Assembly: GCF_000407185.1 (NCBI RefSeq)
Contig: NZ_KE136481.1
Location: 779,136-843,135 of the forward strand
Direction: 5' to 3'
Source: Enterococcus malodoratus ATCC 43197
GTDB lineage: Bacteria > Bacillota > Bacilli > Lactobacillales > Enterococcaceae
Length of the DNA stretch: 64,000 bases
The position numbers were made by a program, and so were the translations under genes. Under the pieces are notes generated by a model. That model worked only from the letters and a program-made list of their open reading frames with translations, made no database searches and had not been told where the DNA came from. Each line of letters opens with the position of its first letter. Position 1 is the first letter of the stretch. Shown piece by piece: positions 25,543 to 34,762 of this stretch.

Positions 25543-27216
25543 CCTGAATAATTCATAGATCTAATTTTTTTGGGAAAATAACGTTTATACATCGATTTGA
25601 GTTGAATTTTCTTTTTTCAACCGGTTTGTACTTGCGAAAACAGATTTCCTTTTGTTTTTTTAACGAAGATAGGGAATCTGGAGCTGTTTTTGGGCGCACG
25701 AATCCCTTAGTGATTCCATGTCTTTTTAAAAGCTGATTGCTATTTTACACTTGCCAACTGAGTTGCTGGATTTTGTCCAGTAACTGATAAAACAAGTCTT
25801 GATAGACATGGGAGGAGCTCATCCGTAAAAGCAATCTACGGCCACTGCGGACTAATTTACCCGCGACCTTGAACAGGCGGAGCCGCAATGTGTCGACTTG
25901 GAATGTCGCTTCCTTTTCAGGTAGACATATGGTCTTCATGAAGTTGACCAGGTTGTAAGCCAACAGGCTTACCATCATCCGTGCATGATTTTCCAAGAAG
26001 CTTGAGCTATCCGTCTTGTCGAAATAGAACCCATTTTTTGCTTCCTTGATGAAGTTCTCCATGGTGCCGCGTTTATGGTAAATCTGGAAGATGGTTTTCG
26101 CGGATAGTTCCTCGTGAAAATTAGTGACCACGTACTCGTGACTGAACACCAGCTGATTCGATTCCCGAGTCGATTTGATACAGATTCGACGTTTTTGGGA
26201 CCAGCTATTGGCTTGATAGAACGCGGAATAGTAGTGGACTTCCCTTTCCTCCCAGGGATGGTCGTCCCCAACCAGGACAAAGGTTTCCGCTAGTTTTTCC
26301 ACGACTTTATTTGATTTCAGGCGGATGACATAGAAACTTTCGTTGGATTCACACGTATCATAGACCTCGGGCGTCGCAAAGCCGCTGTCTCCCCGGACCA
26401 AAATATCAGTGCAGGGAAGGACTTGACGGTAATGTGTGAGCATCGGTGCCAGAAAATCTTTTACACCTTTTGACGTATACACATTTCCAGAACGAAGTTC
26501 TGCTTTCAGAAAGTCTCCCGTAAGGCCATCGAAGGCTACCAACGGATGATAGCCCTGTGTGCCGTAATGGGCATTGTGCTCAGTCTTTTCTTGATTCCCG
26601 AACGTATCCGAATGTGTGGAATCTAAATCGATGATCATTTGGGTATTGTTCCGTTCCATGCGGACCTTGTCCAGCATGGCTTGGTTCAGTTCCTGGAACT
26701 GTGCAATGTTCTCCTCGCTGATCCGGTCCCAGAAGCGGGATAGCGAGGCCTGGGAGGCGATGGCTTCCTTATCCAAAACCAACCGAAAAATGGGATCTTC
26801 CTTCAAGAGATTGGCGGATGAATCTGCGGAATATCCGGCAATCAACTGGAAGAGCAGCTGTTCGAGCAGGGAGATGTTGTCATGAGTCCAATAAATACGG
26901 TCCTCATTGAAGTGGAGGAATTGCTTCGCGAACGAATAAAATCCAAGCGAATTCATGAATTCCTTCACCAAGATGAGACCGGCATCTGACGAAAGATTAC
27001 CACCGGTGTTTGACACCACCATTTTAGAGTTGAATTTTACGTGTTTTTCCTGTAATGTAGCCATTGAGAGAACCCCTTTCTTGGTTTAGTTTAGACACTT
27101 TAACCATAGCAGATTGGGGTTCTTTTTGTACACCCAAAGGGTGCGGTAAAAGAAAAGAAGAACCGTGCGTTAATAAGCTTTTAATAGAGTTTCAGAAATT
27201 CTATGAATTATTCAGG
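25543..27216 (-). mobile_element. Intact IS1380-family insertion sequence (1674 bp)
   Basis: The ends are perfect 17-bp inverted repeats, CCTGAATAATTCATAGA (25543-25559) and TCTATGAATTATTCAGG (27200-27216). They begin with CC as IS1380-family ends do. Directly outside are identical 5-bp copies of TATTT (25538-25542 and 27217-27221), a target-site duplication. Inside is one full-length transposase gene. The element lies in the 5' leader of the Mga-like regulator gene, in the same orientation. Confidence 0.92.
25745..27064 (-). CDS. IS1380-family transposase
   Basis: DDE transposase of 439 residues, full-length and without interruption. Candidate catalytic acids lie in MIIDLDSTHSD (near 143), ILVRGDSGFATPE (near 220) and YHKRGTMENFIKEAKNGF (near 330; the Glu after Met). 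These match the IS1380 transposase motifs including the YREKGT-like box. The start follows an AAAGGGG site. About 200 bp lie between the stop codon and the left end of the element. Confidence 0.92.
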   Translation of the reverse strand: MATLQEKHVKFNSKMVVSNTGGNLSSDAGLILVKEFMNSLGFYSFAKQFLHFNEDRIYWTHDNISLLEQLLFQLIAGYSADSSANLLKEDPIFRLVLDKEAIASQASLSRFWDRISEENIAQFQELNQAMLDKVRMERNNTQMIIDLDSTHSDTFGNQEKTEHNAHYGTQGYHPLVAFDGLTGDFLKAELRSGNVYTSKGVKDFLAPMLTHYRQVLPCTDILVRGDSGFATPEVYDTCESNESFYVIRLKSNKVVEKLAETFVLVGDDHPWEEREVHYYSAFYQANSWSQKRRICIKSTRESNQLVFSHEYVVTNFHEELSAKTIFQIYHKRGTMENFIKEAKNGFYFDKTDSSSFLENHARMMVSLLAYNLVNFMKTICLPEKEATFQVDTLRLRLFKVAGKLVRSGRRLLLRMSSSHVYQDLFYQLLDKIQQLSWQV

Positions 27217-27247
27217 TATTTGTTTGTTAATAATTCTTATCGCCGTC

Positions 27248-27272
27248 ATTATATCACAGGCAGGCTGCCTGT
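27248..27272 (-). promoter_or_regulatory. Native promoter of the Mga-like gene with overlapping dyad
   Basis: On the minus strand TGATATAAT (27248-27256) is a full extended -10 element. The dyad ACAGGCA-N3-TGCCTGT (27256-27272) abuts it and fills the spacer/-35 region. Before the IS inserted, this promoter would have driven the Mga-like gene with a leader of about 40 nt. The dyad is a plausible operator for the divergent TetR-type protein. Confidence 0.55.
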
Positions 27273-27311
27273 ATGTGATTTTTTTTCATCAATTTCGATT
27301 TCCCGCAAGCC

Positions 27312-27340
27312 TTGTAATAAATTTGAAGGGCACCTATAAT
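27312..27340 (+). promoter_or_regulatory. Promoter of the TetR-type regulator gene
   Basis: TTGTAA (27312-27317) and TATAAT (27335-27340) with a 17-bp spacer, reading toward the regulator start at 27400. Confidence 0.6.
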
Positions 27341-27399
27341 TAGATAATGATATTCTTAGATAAGTAATAACTAAGATTTAGAAAGTAGATGATTTTTTT

Positions 27400-28038
27400 A
27401 TGAGGAAGGATTCAAGAGAAACCCGAGAATTGATCTTAAATAGCGCTTTGGAGCTATTTCTTGAAAAAAGTTATAGTCATACATCGACTAACGATATAAG
27501 AAAAAAGGCTGGAAATTTATCTAGAGGGGGATTGTATTATTTTTTCCCAAAAAAGGAGGACATCCTTGAAGCTTTACCCGAATTCTTATTCAAAGACAGT
27601 CTTCCAATGGACTATATTCTTGATGACGAAAAGCTGAATACCATCGAGAAAATTAGAAAACTATTATATGAAGAACATAAAGCCATCAAAAATAGCTCGA
27701 GAGGTCTATTATTTTATAAATTAATGTCTAGCCCAGAATTCTTAATGCTCTTTGTAAATAATTTATCCGTTAATACCGTTCCAACATATTATCAATTAAT
27801 ACTAAAGGGAAATGCTGATGGATCAATGAAAGTAAAATCGCCACTTTATACAGCTGAGGTGCTCCCATTGCTGCTAAATGTTTGGTTTAATCCAACTTTT
27901 TTTAATCAGAGTTCAGATGATGTAGATGAACGAATCGTATATCTTGAAAACCTTTTGATTGATATGGGCATTCCGCTCCTTGATGATCGCCTGAAAGATG
28001 TCCTGAAGCAGACCTGGCTATTGGCAAAATCAGAATAA
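27400..28038 (+). CDS. TetR/AcrR-family transcriptional regulator
   Basis: A 212-residue regulator with an N-terminal TetR DNA-binding domain (about 8-55): TRELILNSALELFLEKSYSH, then a recognition-helix region ending GGLYYFFPKKEDIL. The C-terminal ligand domain is diverged. It is divergent from the Mga-like gene, now separated by the IS. The dyad at 27256-27272, overlapping the old Mga promoter, is the natural operator candidate. The ribosome site is weak. Its base composition is AT-rich like the surface cluster. Confidence 0.85.
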   Translation: MRKDSRETRELILNSALELFLEKSYSHTSTNDIRKKAGNLSRGGLYYFFPKKEDILEALPEFLFKDSLPMDYILDDEKLNTIEKIRKLLYEEHKAIKNSSRGLLFYKLMSSPEFLMLFVNNLSVNTVPTYYQLILKGNADGSMKVKSPLYTAEVLPLLLNVWFNPTFFNQSSDDVDERIVYLENLLIDMGIPLLDDRLKDVLKQTWLLAKSE

Positions 28039-28051
28039 TTCAAACAAAAAA

Positions 28052-28080
28052 AGAGATAAGTTCACTATCAACTTATCTCT
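28052..28080. terminator. Terminator between TetR gene and potD
   Basis: Perfect 11-bp stem AGAGATAAGTT/AACTTATCTCT with a 7-nt loop. Seven T follow on the minus strand, so it mainly terminates the polyamine transport operon; it also follows the TetR gene by 13 nt. Confidence 0.8.
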
Positions 28081-28149
28081 TCCTTTGCTTCTATCAGAAA
28101 ACGGACCGTAAAACACTGATCCCCCTTCCAGATATTTTATTGAGCTAAA

Positions 28150-29220
28150 TTATTTCCGATACATCTTAAACTCCAGGTACAAATCATTGTATATCCCTAA
28201 ATATTTTGGACCTAAATCCTTATACACTTCCAAGTGACTAATCGTTTCATCATCTGGATAAAATTGTTTGTCCTCAGAGATACTCTTTGGAAGCATCGCC
28301 AACGCTTTTTTATTTGGTGTTGAGTAGCCAATGTATTCGGCATTTTGTTTGGCTGATACTGGTTTCAACATAAAGTTGATGAAATCATAAGCCCCTGCTT
28401 GATTCTTTGATGTTTTAGGAATCACGATATTATCAAACCACAAATTCGAGCCTTCTGGTGGAATAACGTAATGAAGGTGCTTGTTTTCTGACATCATATC
28501 TGCCGCTTCCCCAGAAAAGGTCACCGCGACCGCACTTTCTTCATTCGCCATATACATTTTGATTTCATCAGCAACGATTGCTTTGACGTTAGGCGTTAAA
28601 CCGCTCAATTTTTTGATTGCTTGATTTAATTGAGTCATATCCTTGCTGTTGATTGAGTGCCCCAGACTTGTTAGAGACAGGCCCATTACTTCACGGGCGC
28701 CATCAATCAGCATAATATTATTTTTTAGTTCGGGTCGCCATAGGTCGTCCCAATGTTTGATCTTATTCCCATCGACAAATTTGTCGTTGTATACAATTCC
28801 TAGGGTTCCCCAGAAATAAGGAATCGAAAATTTATTATCGCGATCAAAATCCAAATCTAAAAATCGCGGATCAATATTATCCAGTCCATGAATCTTCGAA
28901 TGATCCAAAGGCAGCAATAACTTTTCTTTTTTCATTTTCTGAATCATATATTCACTAGGAATCGCGATATCATAAGCAGTTCCGCCTTGTTTGATTTTCG
29001 CTTCCATCGCTTCATTTGAATCAAACGTTTCATAATTTACCTTGTAGCCGTATTCCTTCTCAAACTCTTTGATCAATTCCGGGTCGATGTAGTCGCCCCA
29101 ATTGTAAATGTTCAATACTTTGGAACTTGCGTTAGACGAATGGTTCAAGCGTACGACCAAAAAAGTCAGCAAGAGAATGATAGCGACGACCCCAATAAAA
29201 AGTGACTGCAATTTTTTCAT
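28150..29220 (-). CDS. potD: Spermidine/putrescine ABC transporter substrate-binding protein
   Basis: Extracytoplasmic polyamine-binding protein of 356 residues with an N-terminal hydrophobic signal/anchor (about 8-25). The mature start LNIYNWGDYIDPELIKEFE is the family signature; AYDIAIPSEYMIQKM and PYFWGTLGIVYN also match. No lipobox Cys is seen, so it may be tethered by its uncleaved segment. Its ATG overlaps the potC stop (ATGA), indicating coupling. Last gene of potABCD. Confidence 0.93.
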   Translation of the reverse strand: MKKLQSLFIGVVAIILLLTFLVVRLNHSSNASSKVLNIYNWGDYIDPELIKEFEKEYGYKVNYETFDSNEAMEAKIKQGGTAYDIAIPSEYMIQKMKKEKLLLPLDHSKIHGLDNIDPRFLDLDFDRDNKFSIPYFWGTLGIVYNDKFVDGNKIKHWDDLWRPELKNNIMLIDGAREVMGLSLTSLGHSINSKDMTQLNQAIKKLSGLTPNVKAIVADEIKMYMANEESAVAVTFSGEAADMMSENKHLHYVIPPEGSNLWFDNIVIPKTSKNQAGAYDFINFMLKPVSAKQNAEYIGYSTPNKKALAMLPKSISEDKQFYPDDETISHLEVYKDLGPKYLGIYNDLYLEFKMYRK

Positions 29221-30062
29221 TTCAGTACTGCCACCTCCTCAAACTCGCGTTTTCTTTTGCGAGCTTTTTTCGAAGTATCTCGACTAATAAAGTAATAACC
29301 TACTACTAATAATAGAGAGAAAATAAATACCAGCGTCGACAGGGCATTGATTTCTAGACTGATTCCTTGACGTGCCCGAGAATAAATTTCTACAGAAAGA
29401 GTTGTGAAGCCATTCCCGGTGACAAAGAAGGTCACAGCGAAATCATCCAAGGAATACGTGAAGGCCATGAAGTAACCCGCGATAATTCCTGGCGTTAAAA
29501 ACGGTAAAATAATGTTTGACAGCACTTGAAAATTATTTGCTCCTAAATCACGGGCCGCATCGATCATTGAGTCATTCATTTCCTTCAGCTTTGGTAAAAC
29601 CATTAGCACCACGATTGGAATACTAAATGCGATATGAGAAAGCAGCACACTGATAAAACCTAATTGGAAATTTTTCAGGACGCCGCCAAGCATGGTAAAT
29701 AAAATCAAGAAACTGGCACCGATAATGACATCTGGCGAGACCATTAAAATATTGTTCAAGCCCAGCAGGACATTTCGCGAATTACGTTTACGCGTATAGT
29801 AAATCCCCATTGCGCCAAACGTACCGATAATCGTAGCAAGCAAGGCCGATAAAAAGCCCAACACGAAGGTCTGAACAACAATGCTGATCAATCGACTGTC
29901 AGAGAATAGATTCTGGTAATGTTCCCACGTAAAGCTGGTGAAATTGTTCATATTGCCGCCCTTATTGAACGAATAGAAAATCAAATAAAAGATTGGTACA
30001 TACAGCAAGATAAATACAAAAATCAAGTAAACAGTTGACCACGAGAATTTTTTTCTTCTCAC
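29217..30062 (-). CDS. potC: Spermidine/putrescine ABC transporter permease PotC
   Basis: Inner permease subunit of 281 residues with six membrane helices. The EAA loop, IDAARDLGANNFQVLSNIIL (near 167), contacts the ATPase. It starts at GTG overlapping the potB stop (GTGA), and its own stop overlaps the potD start, so potB-potC-potD are translationally coupled. Confidence 0.92.
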   Translation of the reverse strand: MRRKKFSWSTVYLIFVFILLYVPIFYLIFYSFNKGGNMNNFTSFTWEHYQNLFSDSRLISIVVQTFVLGFLSALLATIIGTFGAMGIYYTRKRNSRNVLLGLNNILMVSPDVIIGASFLILFTMLGGVLKNFQLGFISVLLSHIAFSIPIVVLMVLPKLKEMNDSMIDAARDLGANNFQVLSNIILPFLTPGIIAGYFMAFTYSLDDFAVTFFVTGNGFTTLSVEIYSRARQGISLEINALSTLVFIFSLLLVVGYYFISRDTSKKARKRKREFEEVAVLK

Positions 30063-30868
30063 TTCGCCCGACCTCCTTTACGTTTTTCTCCGGTTAGCAT
30101 CATAACGATGAACATCGCGACGATCAAAATAACTCCGATCGTTGAACCCATCCCCCAATTTTGCGTGACTAAGAAATGTTCCTCGATCGCTGTTCCCAAC
30201 GTAATCACGCGATTTCCACCGATCAAACGAGTCAACATGAAGAGCGAAAGAGACGGAATAAAGACAGCCTGCACCCCACTTTTCACGCCATTTAACGAAA
30301 GCGGAAAAATCACACGGCGAAAAGTCTCAAAGTTATTCGCGCCTAAATCACGGCTTGCACTAATCAAGGAAGGATTGATTTCCTCCAGAGCATTGAAAAT
30401 CGGCATGATCATGAACGGCAGTTCAATGTATGCCGCCACGAACATGAAGCTGAAGTCCGTAAACAGCAATTGCTTTTGCCCAATCCCAATAAAGCGTAAA
30501 AAATCATTGACTGACCCATTCGCACTGAAGATGCCAATAAACGCATAAGCCTTCAGCAATAGATTAATCCAAGTAGGCAAGACAACTAGCAGCAGCAATA
30601 ATTGACGATGCTTCAATTTTGATAAAAAGTACGCTGTCGGATAACTGATCAGCAAGGTCATCAAAGTAATCAAAAAGGCAAACAACACCGAATTAACGGT
30701 CATCATTAAATAAGTTTTAGACGTTAAGTACGTATGATAATTACTTAAAGTAAAGTTTCCATGCATATCAAAAAAGGATTGATACACGATCAAAATCACC
30801 GGCGCGATAACAAAAAACAGCAGCCAAAAAAAGTAAGGGATCGAGTAGAAACGACGAATATTTTTCAT
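30059..30868 (-). CDS. potB: Spermidine/putrescine ABC transporter permease PotB
   Basis: Membrane permease of 269 residues with six helices and the EAA motif ISASRDLGANNFETFRRVIF (near 170). AGGAGGG precedes the ATG. It follows potA by 12 nt and overlaps potC by 4 nt. Partner of PotC in the channel energised by PotA. Confidence 0.92.
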   Translation of the reverse strand: MKNIRRFYSIPYFFWLLFFVIAPVILIVYQSFFDMHGNFTLSNYHTYLTSKTYLMMTVNSVLFAFLITLMTLLISYPTAYFLSKLKHRQLLLLLVVLPTWINLLLKAYAFIGIFSANGSVNDFLRFIGIGQKQLLFTDFSFMFVAAYIELPFMIMPIFNALEEINPSLISASRDLGANNFETFRRVIFPLSLNGVKSGVQAVFIPSLSLFMLTRLIGGNRVITLGTAIEEHFLVTQNWGMGSTIGVILIVAMFIVMMLTGEKRKGGRAK

Positions 30869-30880
30869 TATCTTTCCCTC

Positions 30881-31969
30881 CTAATCTTCATAGCTATCCA
30901 AACGTGCTTCGAAATCTTCTTCACTTTCATTGAAGCGCATGACATGGATATCCTCTGGTTCAAAAGACAGTCCGACTTTGCTGCCTTTTTTAGCCTTTTT
31001 AGTTGAATGGACCATCCATTCATTTCCGTCGGTATCGATACAATTCATTTCGTAATGAACACCACGGAACAATTGGGTATCAACGGTAACGACCAATTTC
31101 CCGTTTTCAGGTGTGGTCAGCGTTAAATCTTCTGGCCGCAATACAACTTCCACCGGTTCATTTGGACGCATCCCACCATCAACACATTCAAACTCTTTTC
31201 CGACGAACTTAACTAAATTGTCTTCTACCATTTCACCGGCAACGATATTACTTTCACCAACAAAATCGGCAACAAAATGATTAATCGGTTCATCATAAAT
31301 ATCCACTGGTGTGCCGCTTTGAACGATTTTTCCCTTGTTCATAACAAAAATCTCATCACTCATGGCCAGTGCTTCTTCTTGGTCGTGAGTCACAAAGATA
31401 AAGGTAATTCCTAAACGTTTCTGTAAAGCTCGTAACTCGTACTGCATATCCGTCCGTAATTTCAAATCCAATGCAGACAATGGTTCATCCAATAATAAAA
31501 TTTTAGGTTCATTAACAATGGCGCGAGCGATTGCTACTCGTTGTCGCTGGCCACCGGACATTTCGGTGATTTCACGATTTTCGTACCCTGGCAGCTGAAC
31601 AAGTTTCAAGGCTTCTAAAACCTTTTTCTCGATTTCCTTCTTAGACAGCTTTTTGATTTTCAAGCCAAAGGCCACATTGTCAAACACATTCATATGGGGA
31701 AACAGTGCGTAATCTTGAAAAACGGTATTCACTTGGCGCTTATTTGCCGGCAGATCGTTCATTCGTTTTCCTTCAAAAAAAATATCGCCTTCACTAACAT
31801 CTGTAAAACCGGCGATGATTCTTAAAATGGTTGTCTTCCCGCAGCCAGAAGGACCTAGCAACGTATAAAAACGCCCTTCTTCTATATCAAAATCTATTTT
31901 TTTCAATACGGGATCATCATCGTCGTATTGTTTGATCACATCTTTAAAAGAAATAATTGTATTTGCCAT
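30881..31969 (-). CDS. potA: Spermidine/putrescine ABC transporter ATPase PotA
   Basis: Cytoplasmic ATPase of 362 residues. It shows Walker [12 protein letters not shown] (near 37), the signature [14 protein letters not shown] (near 138), Walker [13 protein letters not shown] (near 158) and the switch His in [10 protein letters not shown]. The C-terminal 120 residues form the TOBE/OB regulatory domain typical of PotA. GGAGG precedes the ATG. It lies 57 bp after the XRE-cupin regulator gene in one probable operon. Confidence 0.94.
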   Translation of the reverse strand: MANTIISFKDVIKQYDDDDPVLKKIDFDIEEGRFYTLLGPSGCGKTTILRIIAGFTDVSEGDIFFEGKRMNDLPANKRQVNTVFQDYALFPHMNVFDNVAFGLKIKKLSKKEIEKKVLEALKLVQLPGYENREITEMSGGQRQRVAIARAIVNEPKILLLDEPLSALDLKLRTDMQYELRALQKRLGITFIFVTHDQEEALAMSDEIFVMNKGKIVQSGTPVDIYDEPINHFVADFVGESNIVAGEMVEDNLVKFVGKEFECVDGGMRPNEPVEVVLRPEDLTLTTPENGKLVVTVDTQLFRGVHYEMNCIDTDGNEWMVHSTKKAKKGSKVGLSFEPEDIHVMRFNESEEDFEARLDSYED

Positions 31970-32025
31970 GACTTCCTCCTATTACCCAACTAATTAGTAA
32001 GAATACGATCTTTCTTCGTATCTAT

Positions 32026-32568
32026 TTATAAGTATGATTCTGTTGCAACAATCAAGACTTTACTGGTACCCGCCGCTTGATTTTGCAGACGATGCGGTTT
32101 ACTGGCTTCATAATACATACTCTCACCTTTTGCCGCTTCATATAATGTTTCCCCGAACTGCAACGCAACTTTTCCTTCTAATACGTAAATAAACGTTTCA
32201 GACAGTGACGGCGTAAACTGTTTATACTGACCCTTTTTATCTAGCGTTAATAAAATCGGCTCCATCTCATTCTCGTTCGATTCCGGAATCAGCCACTTAA
32301 TATGGTAGCCATGTTCTTCATCACTATAAAAAGTTGTATCGTCTTCTTTATAAACAATTTTTTGATCACCAGTCTTTTGTTTAAAAAACTCGGCAGGCGT
32401 TACACCCAGGACTTCCAAAATATCAAAAAAAGTCTCCATCGAAGGAGAACTGAGATCCCGTTCTAACTGAGAGATGTACCCTTTGGACAGATCGGTTCGT
32501 TCCCCTAGCTCCTCTTGTGTTAAATCTTTTTGAATTCTTAAATTGCGCAGCTTCTCGCCAATCTCCAT
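32026..32568 (-). CDS. XRE-cupin regulator of polyamine transport (PuuR-like)
   Basis: A 180-residue regulator with an N-terminal XRE helix-turn-helix (about 5-60; LTQEELGERTDLSKGYISQLE) and a C-terminal cupin sensor domain (about 105-178; LSETFIYVLEGKVALQFGE). The start is put at the ATG preceded by GAGGGGG. It heads the potABCD operon, and proteins of this build elsewhere respond to polyamines, so it probably represses or tunes the operon. Confidence 0.85.
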   Translation of the reverse strand: MEIGEKLRNLRIQKDLTQEELGERTDLSKGYISQLERDLSSPSMETFFDILEVLGVTPAEFFKQKTGDQKIVYKEDDTTFYSDEEHGYHIKWLIPESNENEMEPILLTLDKKGQYKQFTPSLSETFIYVLEGKVALQFGETLYEAAKGESMYYEASKPHRLQNQAAGTSKVLIVATESYL

Positions 32569-33044
32569 GGTCTTCCCCCTCATTTATCTGCAACTCCTCT
32601 AAATGTCATCAAAAATTGGCATGATCCTGTTTAAATTTTTTAGATTTGAGCCAAAATAATTGAAAAAAAGCAGCAAATTCGATTTGTTTGCTAATAGTAA
32701 ACTTATTGTTTAATAGCACCATTCAAGTATACGAACTTTTTATTAAAAATCAAGCATTTTGAAAGATTTTCTTAGGAGAGTTTTAAGGAAATAAAAGAGA
32801 AAAGAAATTTGCTTTTTCCTTTATTTTCGCTAATATAATAGTAACCGATTTTACGAGGATTACTTCATGCATAAGTCTGTTTGAATAATTGGTCTATATG
32901 CAAGTATTCTAAAAAAATTCGGTAATTATTTGTGAGTGAGCTGAACATCTACTCGACTCATAAATTCAACATTTTATATCGTTACCACAACCTGGGAAAT
33001 TTCCCAATAAAAGAAGACGCTAACAGGAAATAGGAGGAAGAAAC
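32569..33044. other. Divergent 476-bp intergenic region (pot regulator / oxidoreductase)
   Basis: AT-rich and without a supported gene. A plus-strand TATAAT (32834-32839) with TTGCTT 19 bp upstream is a weak promoter toward the oxidoreductase, implying a leader of about 200 nt. GGGAAATTTCCC (32995-33006) is a perfect 12-bp palindrome 38 bp before the start codon. AGGAGG is placed just before the ATG at 33045. No riboswitch was recognised. Confidence 0.4.
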
Positions 33045-34040
33045 ATGACTGAGTATCGCCGCTTGCGAGTTTTAAAAGATGAGACCGTTCACACTGAAAT
33101 CGAGAGCTTTGCCAAACCTGAAATTGATCAAGGAGAAGTGTTGATTGCTGTGAATTATTCTGGTATCAACTATAAAGATGCCCTAGCTACCAAAGCCAAC
33201 ACAGGCGTTTTACGTGACTACCCCATGACTCCTGGGATTGATCTTGCTGGAGAAATCCTAGCTTCAAACGACTCAGATCTACAAATCGGTGATTCCGTTT
33301 TAGTTACTGGGTATGGTTTAGGAGTTAAACAAGACGGCGGCCTAAGCGATCTGCAAGTTGTCCCCGCTTCTTGGTGTGTAAAAATACCCGCGGGATTAAC
33401 AGAAAAACAAGCCATGACCTTCGGAACCGCTGGCTTTACAGCAGCCTTATCAGTAGACGCTTTACAAGCTCATGGATTAGATATTAACAGCCGTGTACTT
33501 GTTACAGGAGCAACTGGCGGCGTGGGCAGTTTTGCCTTGCAATTTCTAAAACAAATCGGCTGCAAAGAGATTATTGCTTTGAGTCGGAAAGAGGATCAAA
33601 AGGAGTATTTGGAACAGTTAGGCGCAACATCTGTTCTATCACCTGCTGATTTCTTCCCAGAAAAAAACCGTCCGTTAAATAAACAGCTTTTTGATTTTGT
33701 CATTGACACGGTTGGCGGCGATACCCTAACACAAGTCCTTCCGTTTGTTAATTACGGAGGAAGCTTGGCTCTTTGCGGCAATGCTGGCGGCATCAAATTG
33801 AATACAACCGTTTTGCCTTTTATTTTACGAGGAGTTAATCTACTAGGAATTGATTCCGTAGAAGCTTCAATGGACCAACGTCAAAAGCTTTGGACAAAAA
33901 TGGCAAATGAATGGTCGTTGCCAGCAAATTTCCATGCCCAACAAATCGAACTGGAACAAGTGTCGGAAACCGCAGATGCCCTGTTAGCAGGAAAACATGT
34001 CGGCCGTACAATTGTTGCTTTAGGAGGAAAAAATAAGTGA
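33045..34040 (+). CDS. MDR-family NADPH oxidoreductase (YhdH/YhfP/AcuI type)
   Basis: Medium-chain dehydrogenase/reductase of 331 residues without zinc ligands. It has an N-terminal GroES-like domain (NYSGINYKDALATKANTGV, near 40; PMTPGIDLAGEI) and a Rossmann domain with VLVTGATGGVGSFALQFLKQ (near 150). Family members reduce quinones or acryloyl-CoA with NADPH. The gene overlaps coaB by 4 nt and thus forms an operon with coaB, coaC and an ECF S component. The link to coenzyme A synthesis is positional only. Confidence 0.85.
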   Translation: MTEYRRLRVLKDETVHTEIESFAKPEIDQGEVLIAVNYSGINYKDALATKANTGVLRDYPMTPGIDLAGEILASNDSDLQIGDSVLVTGYGLGVKQDGGLSDLQVVPASWCVKIPAGLTEKQAMTFGTAGFTAALSVDALQAHGLDINSRVLVTGATGGVGSFALQFLKQIGCKEIIALSRKEDQKEYLEQLGATSVLSPADFFPEKNRPLNKQLFDFVIDTVGGDTLTQVLPFVNYGGSLALCGNAGGIKLNTTVLPFILRGVNLLGIDSVEASMDQRQKLWTKMANEWSLPANFHAQQIELEQVSETADALLAGKHVGRTIVALGGKNK

Positions 34041-34762
34041 GAATCTTAATTACTTCTGGCGGCACCTCAGAAAAAATCGATGATGTCCGTGCCATTACAA
34101 ATCATTCTAGCGGGAAATTAGGCAAGGCGATCGCAGAAAGTTTTGCTAAAAGCGACGTCATGATCGATATGATCACTACACGCCACGCGGTCAAACCAGA
34201 AGGAAAGAACATTCAGCACCACTACATTGAATCAACCGCTGATTTAGAAAAAACGCTGAAAGATTTAATGACCGCGAATACTTATGATGCGGTCATTCAC
34301 AGCATGGCGGTCAGTGATTTTACTCCTGAAAGTTCAACTACTCTTGAGGACCTGAAATCTGCTATAGCCACTCAGCCGGCTGATCTGCCAGAAGCATTAG
34401 TTGATATTGCTAATGAGCGGACTGAGAAAAAAATCTCTTCAGATACAGATCATTTAGTGATTGTTTTAAAGAAAAATCCCAAAATCATTTCTTTGATCAA
34501 AAAATTGCAGCCTGAAACAATTTTAGTAGGCTTCAAATTATTGGTTGATGTTCCAATGATCGAACTGCTTAATGTTGCTAAAAAAAGTCTCGAAAAGAAT
34601 CACGCGGATTTTATCTTAGCCAATGACTTAGCTGAGATTCGCGGTGAAAAACACCATGGTTATCTAATCAATAAACAGCAAAAGGTCAAAGAAGCACATA
34701 CCAAATCTGAAATCGCGGATTTGATCAAATCTGAGGTTATGAAACTGGAGGAAGCAAAATGA
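34037..34762 (+). CDS. coaB: Phosphopantothenate--cysteine ligase CoaB (stand-alone)
   Basis: Second-step enzyme of coenzyme A synthesis from phosphopantothenate, 241 residues, as a separate protein rather than the usual CoaBC fusion. The N-terminus RILITSGGTSEKIDDVRAIT and NHSSGKLG are the signature of the CTP-dependent ligase. MAVSDFTPE and VLKKNPKII are further family stretches. It starts at GTG within the stop of the preceding gene (GTGA) and overlaps coaC by 4 nt. Separate CoaB and CoaC are typical of streptococci and enterococci. Confidence 0.92.
   Translation: MRILITSGGTSEKIDDVRAITNHSSGKLGKAIAESFAKSDVMIDMITTRHAVKPEGKNIQHHYIESTADLEKTLKDLMTANTYDAVIHSMAVSDFTPESSTTLEDLKSAIATQPADLPEALVDIANERTEKKISSDTDHLVIVLKKNPKIISLIKKLQPETILVGFKLLVDVPMIELLNVAKKSLEKNHADFILANDLAEIRGEKHHGYLINKQQKVKEAHTKSEIADLIKSEVMKLEEAK

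Noticed and set aside
25975..26885. Open frames on other frames/strand inside the IS1380 transposase
   Set aside because: Overlap the intact transposase and lack start signals; no evidence of a second IS gene or of frameshifting.
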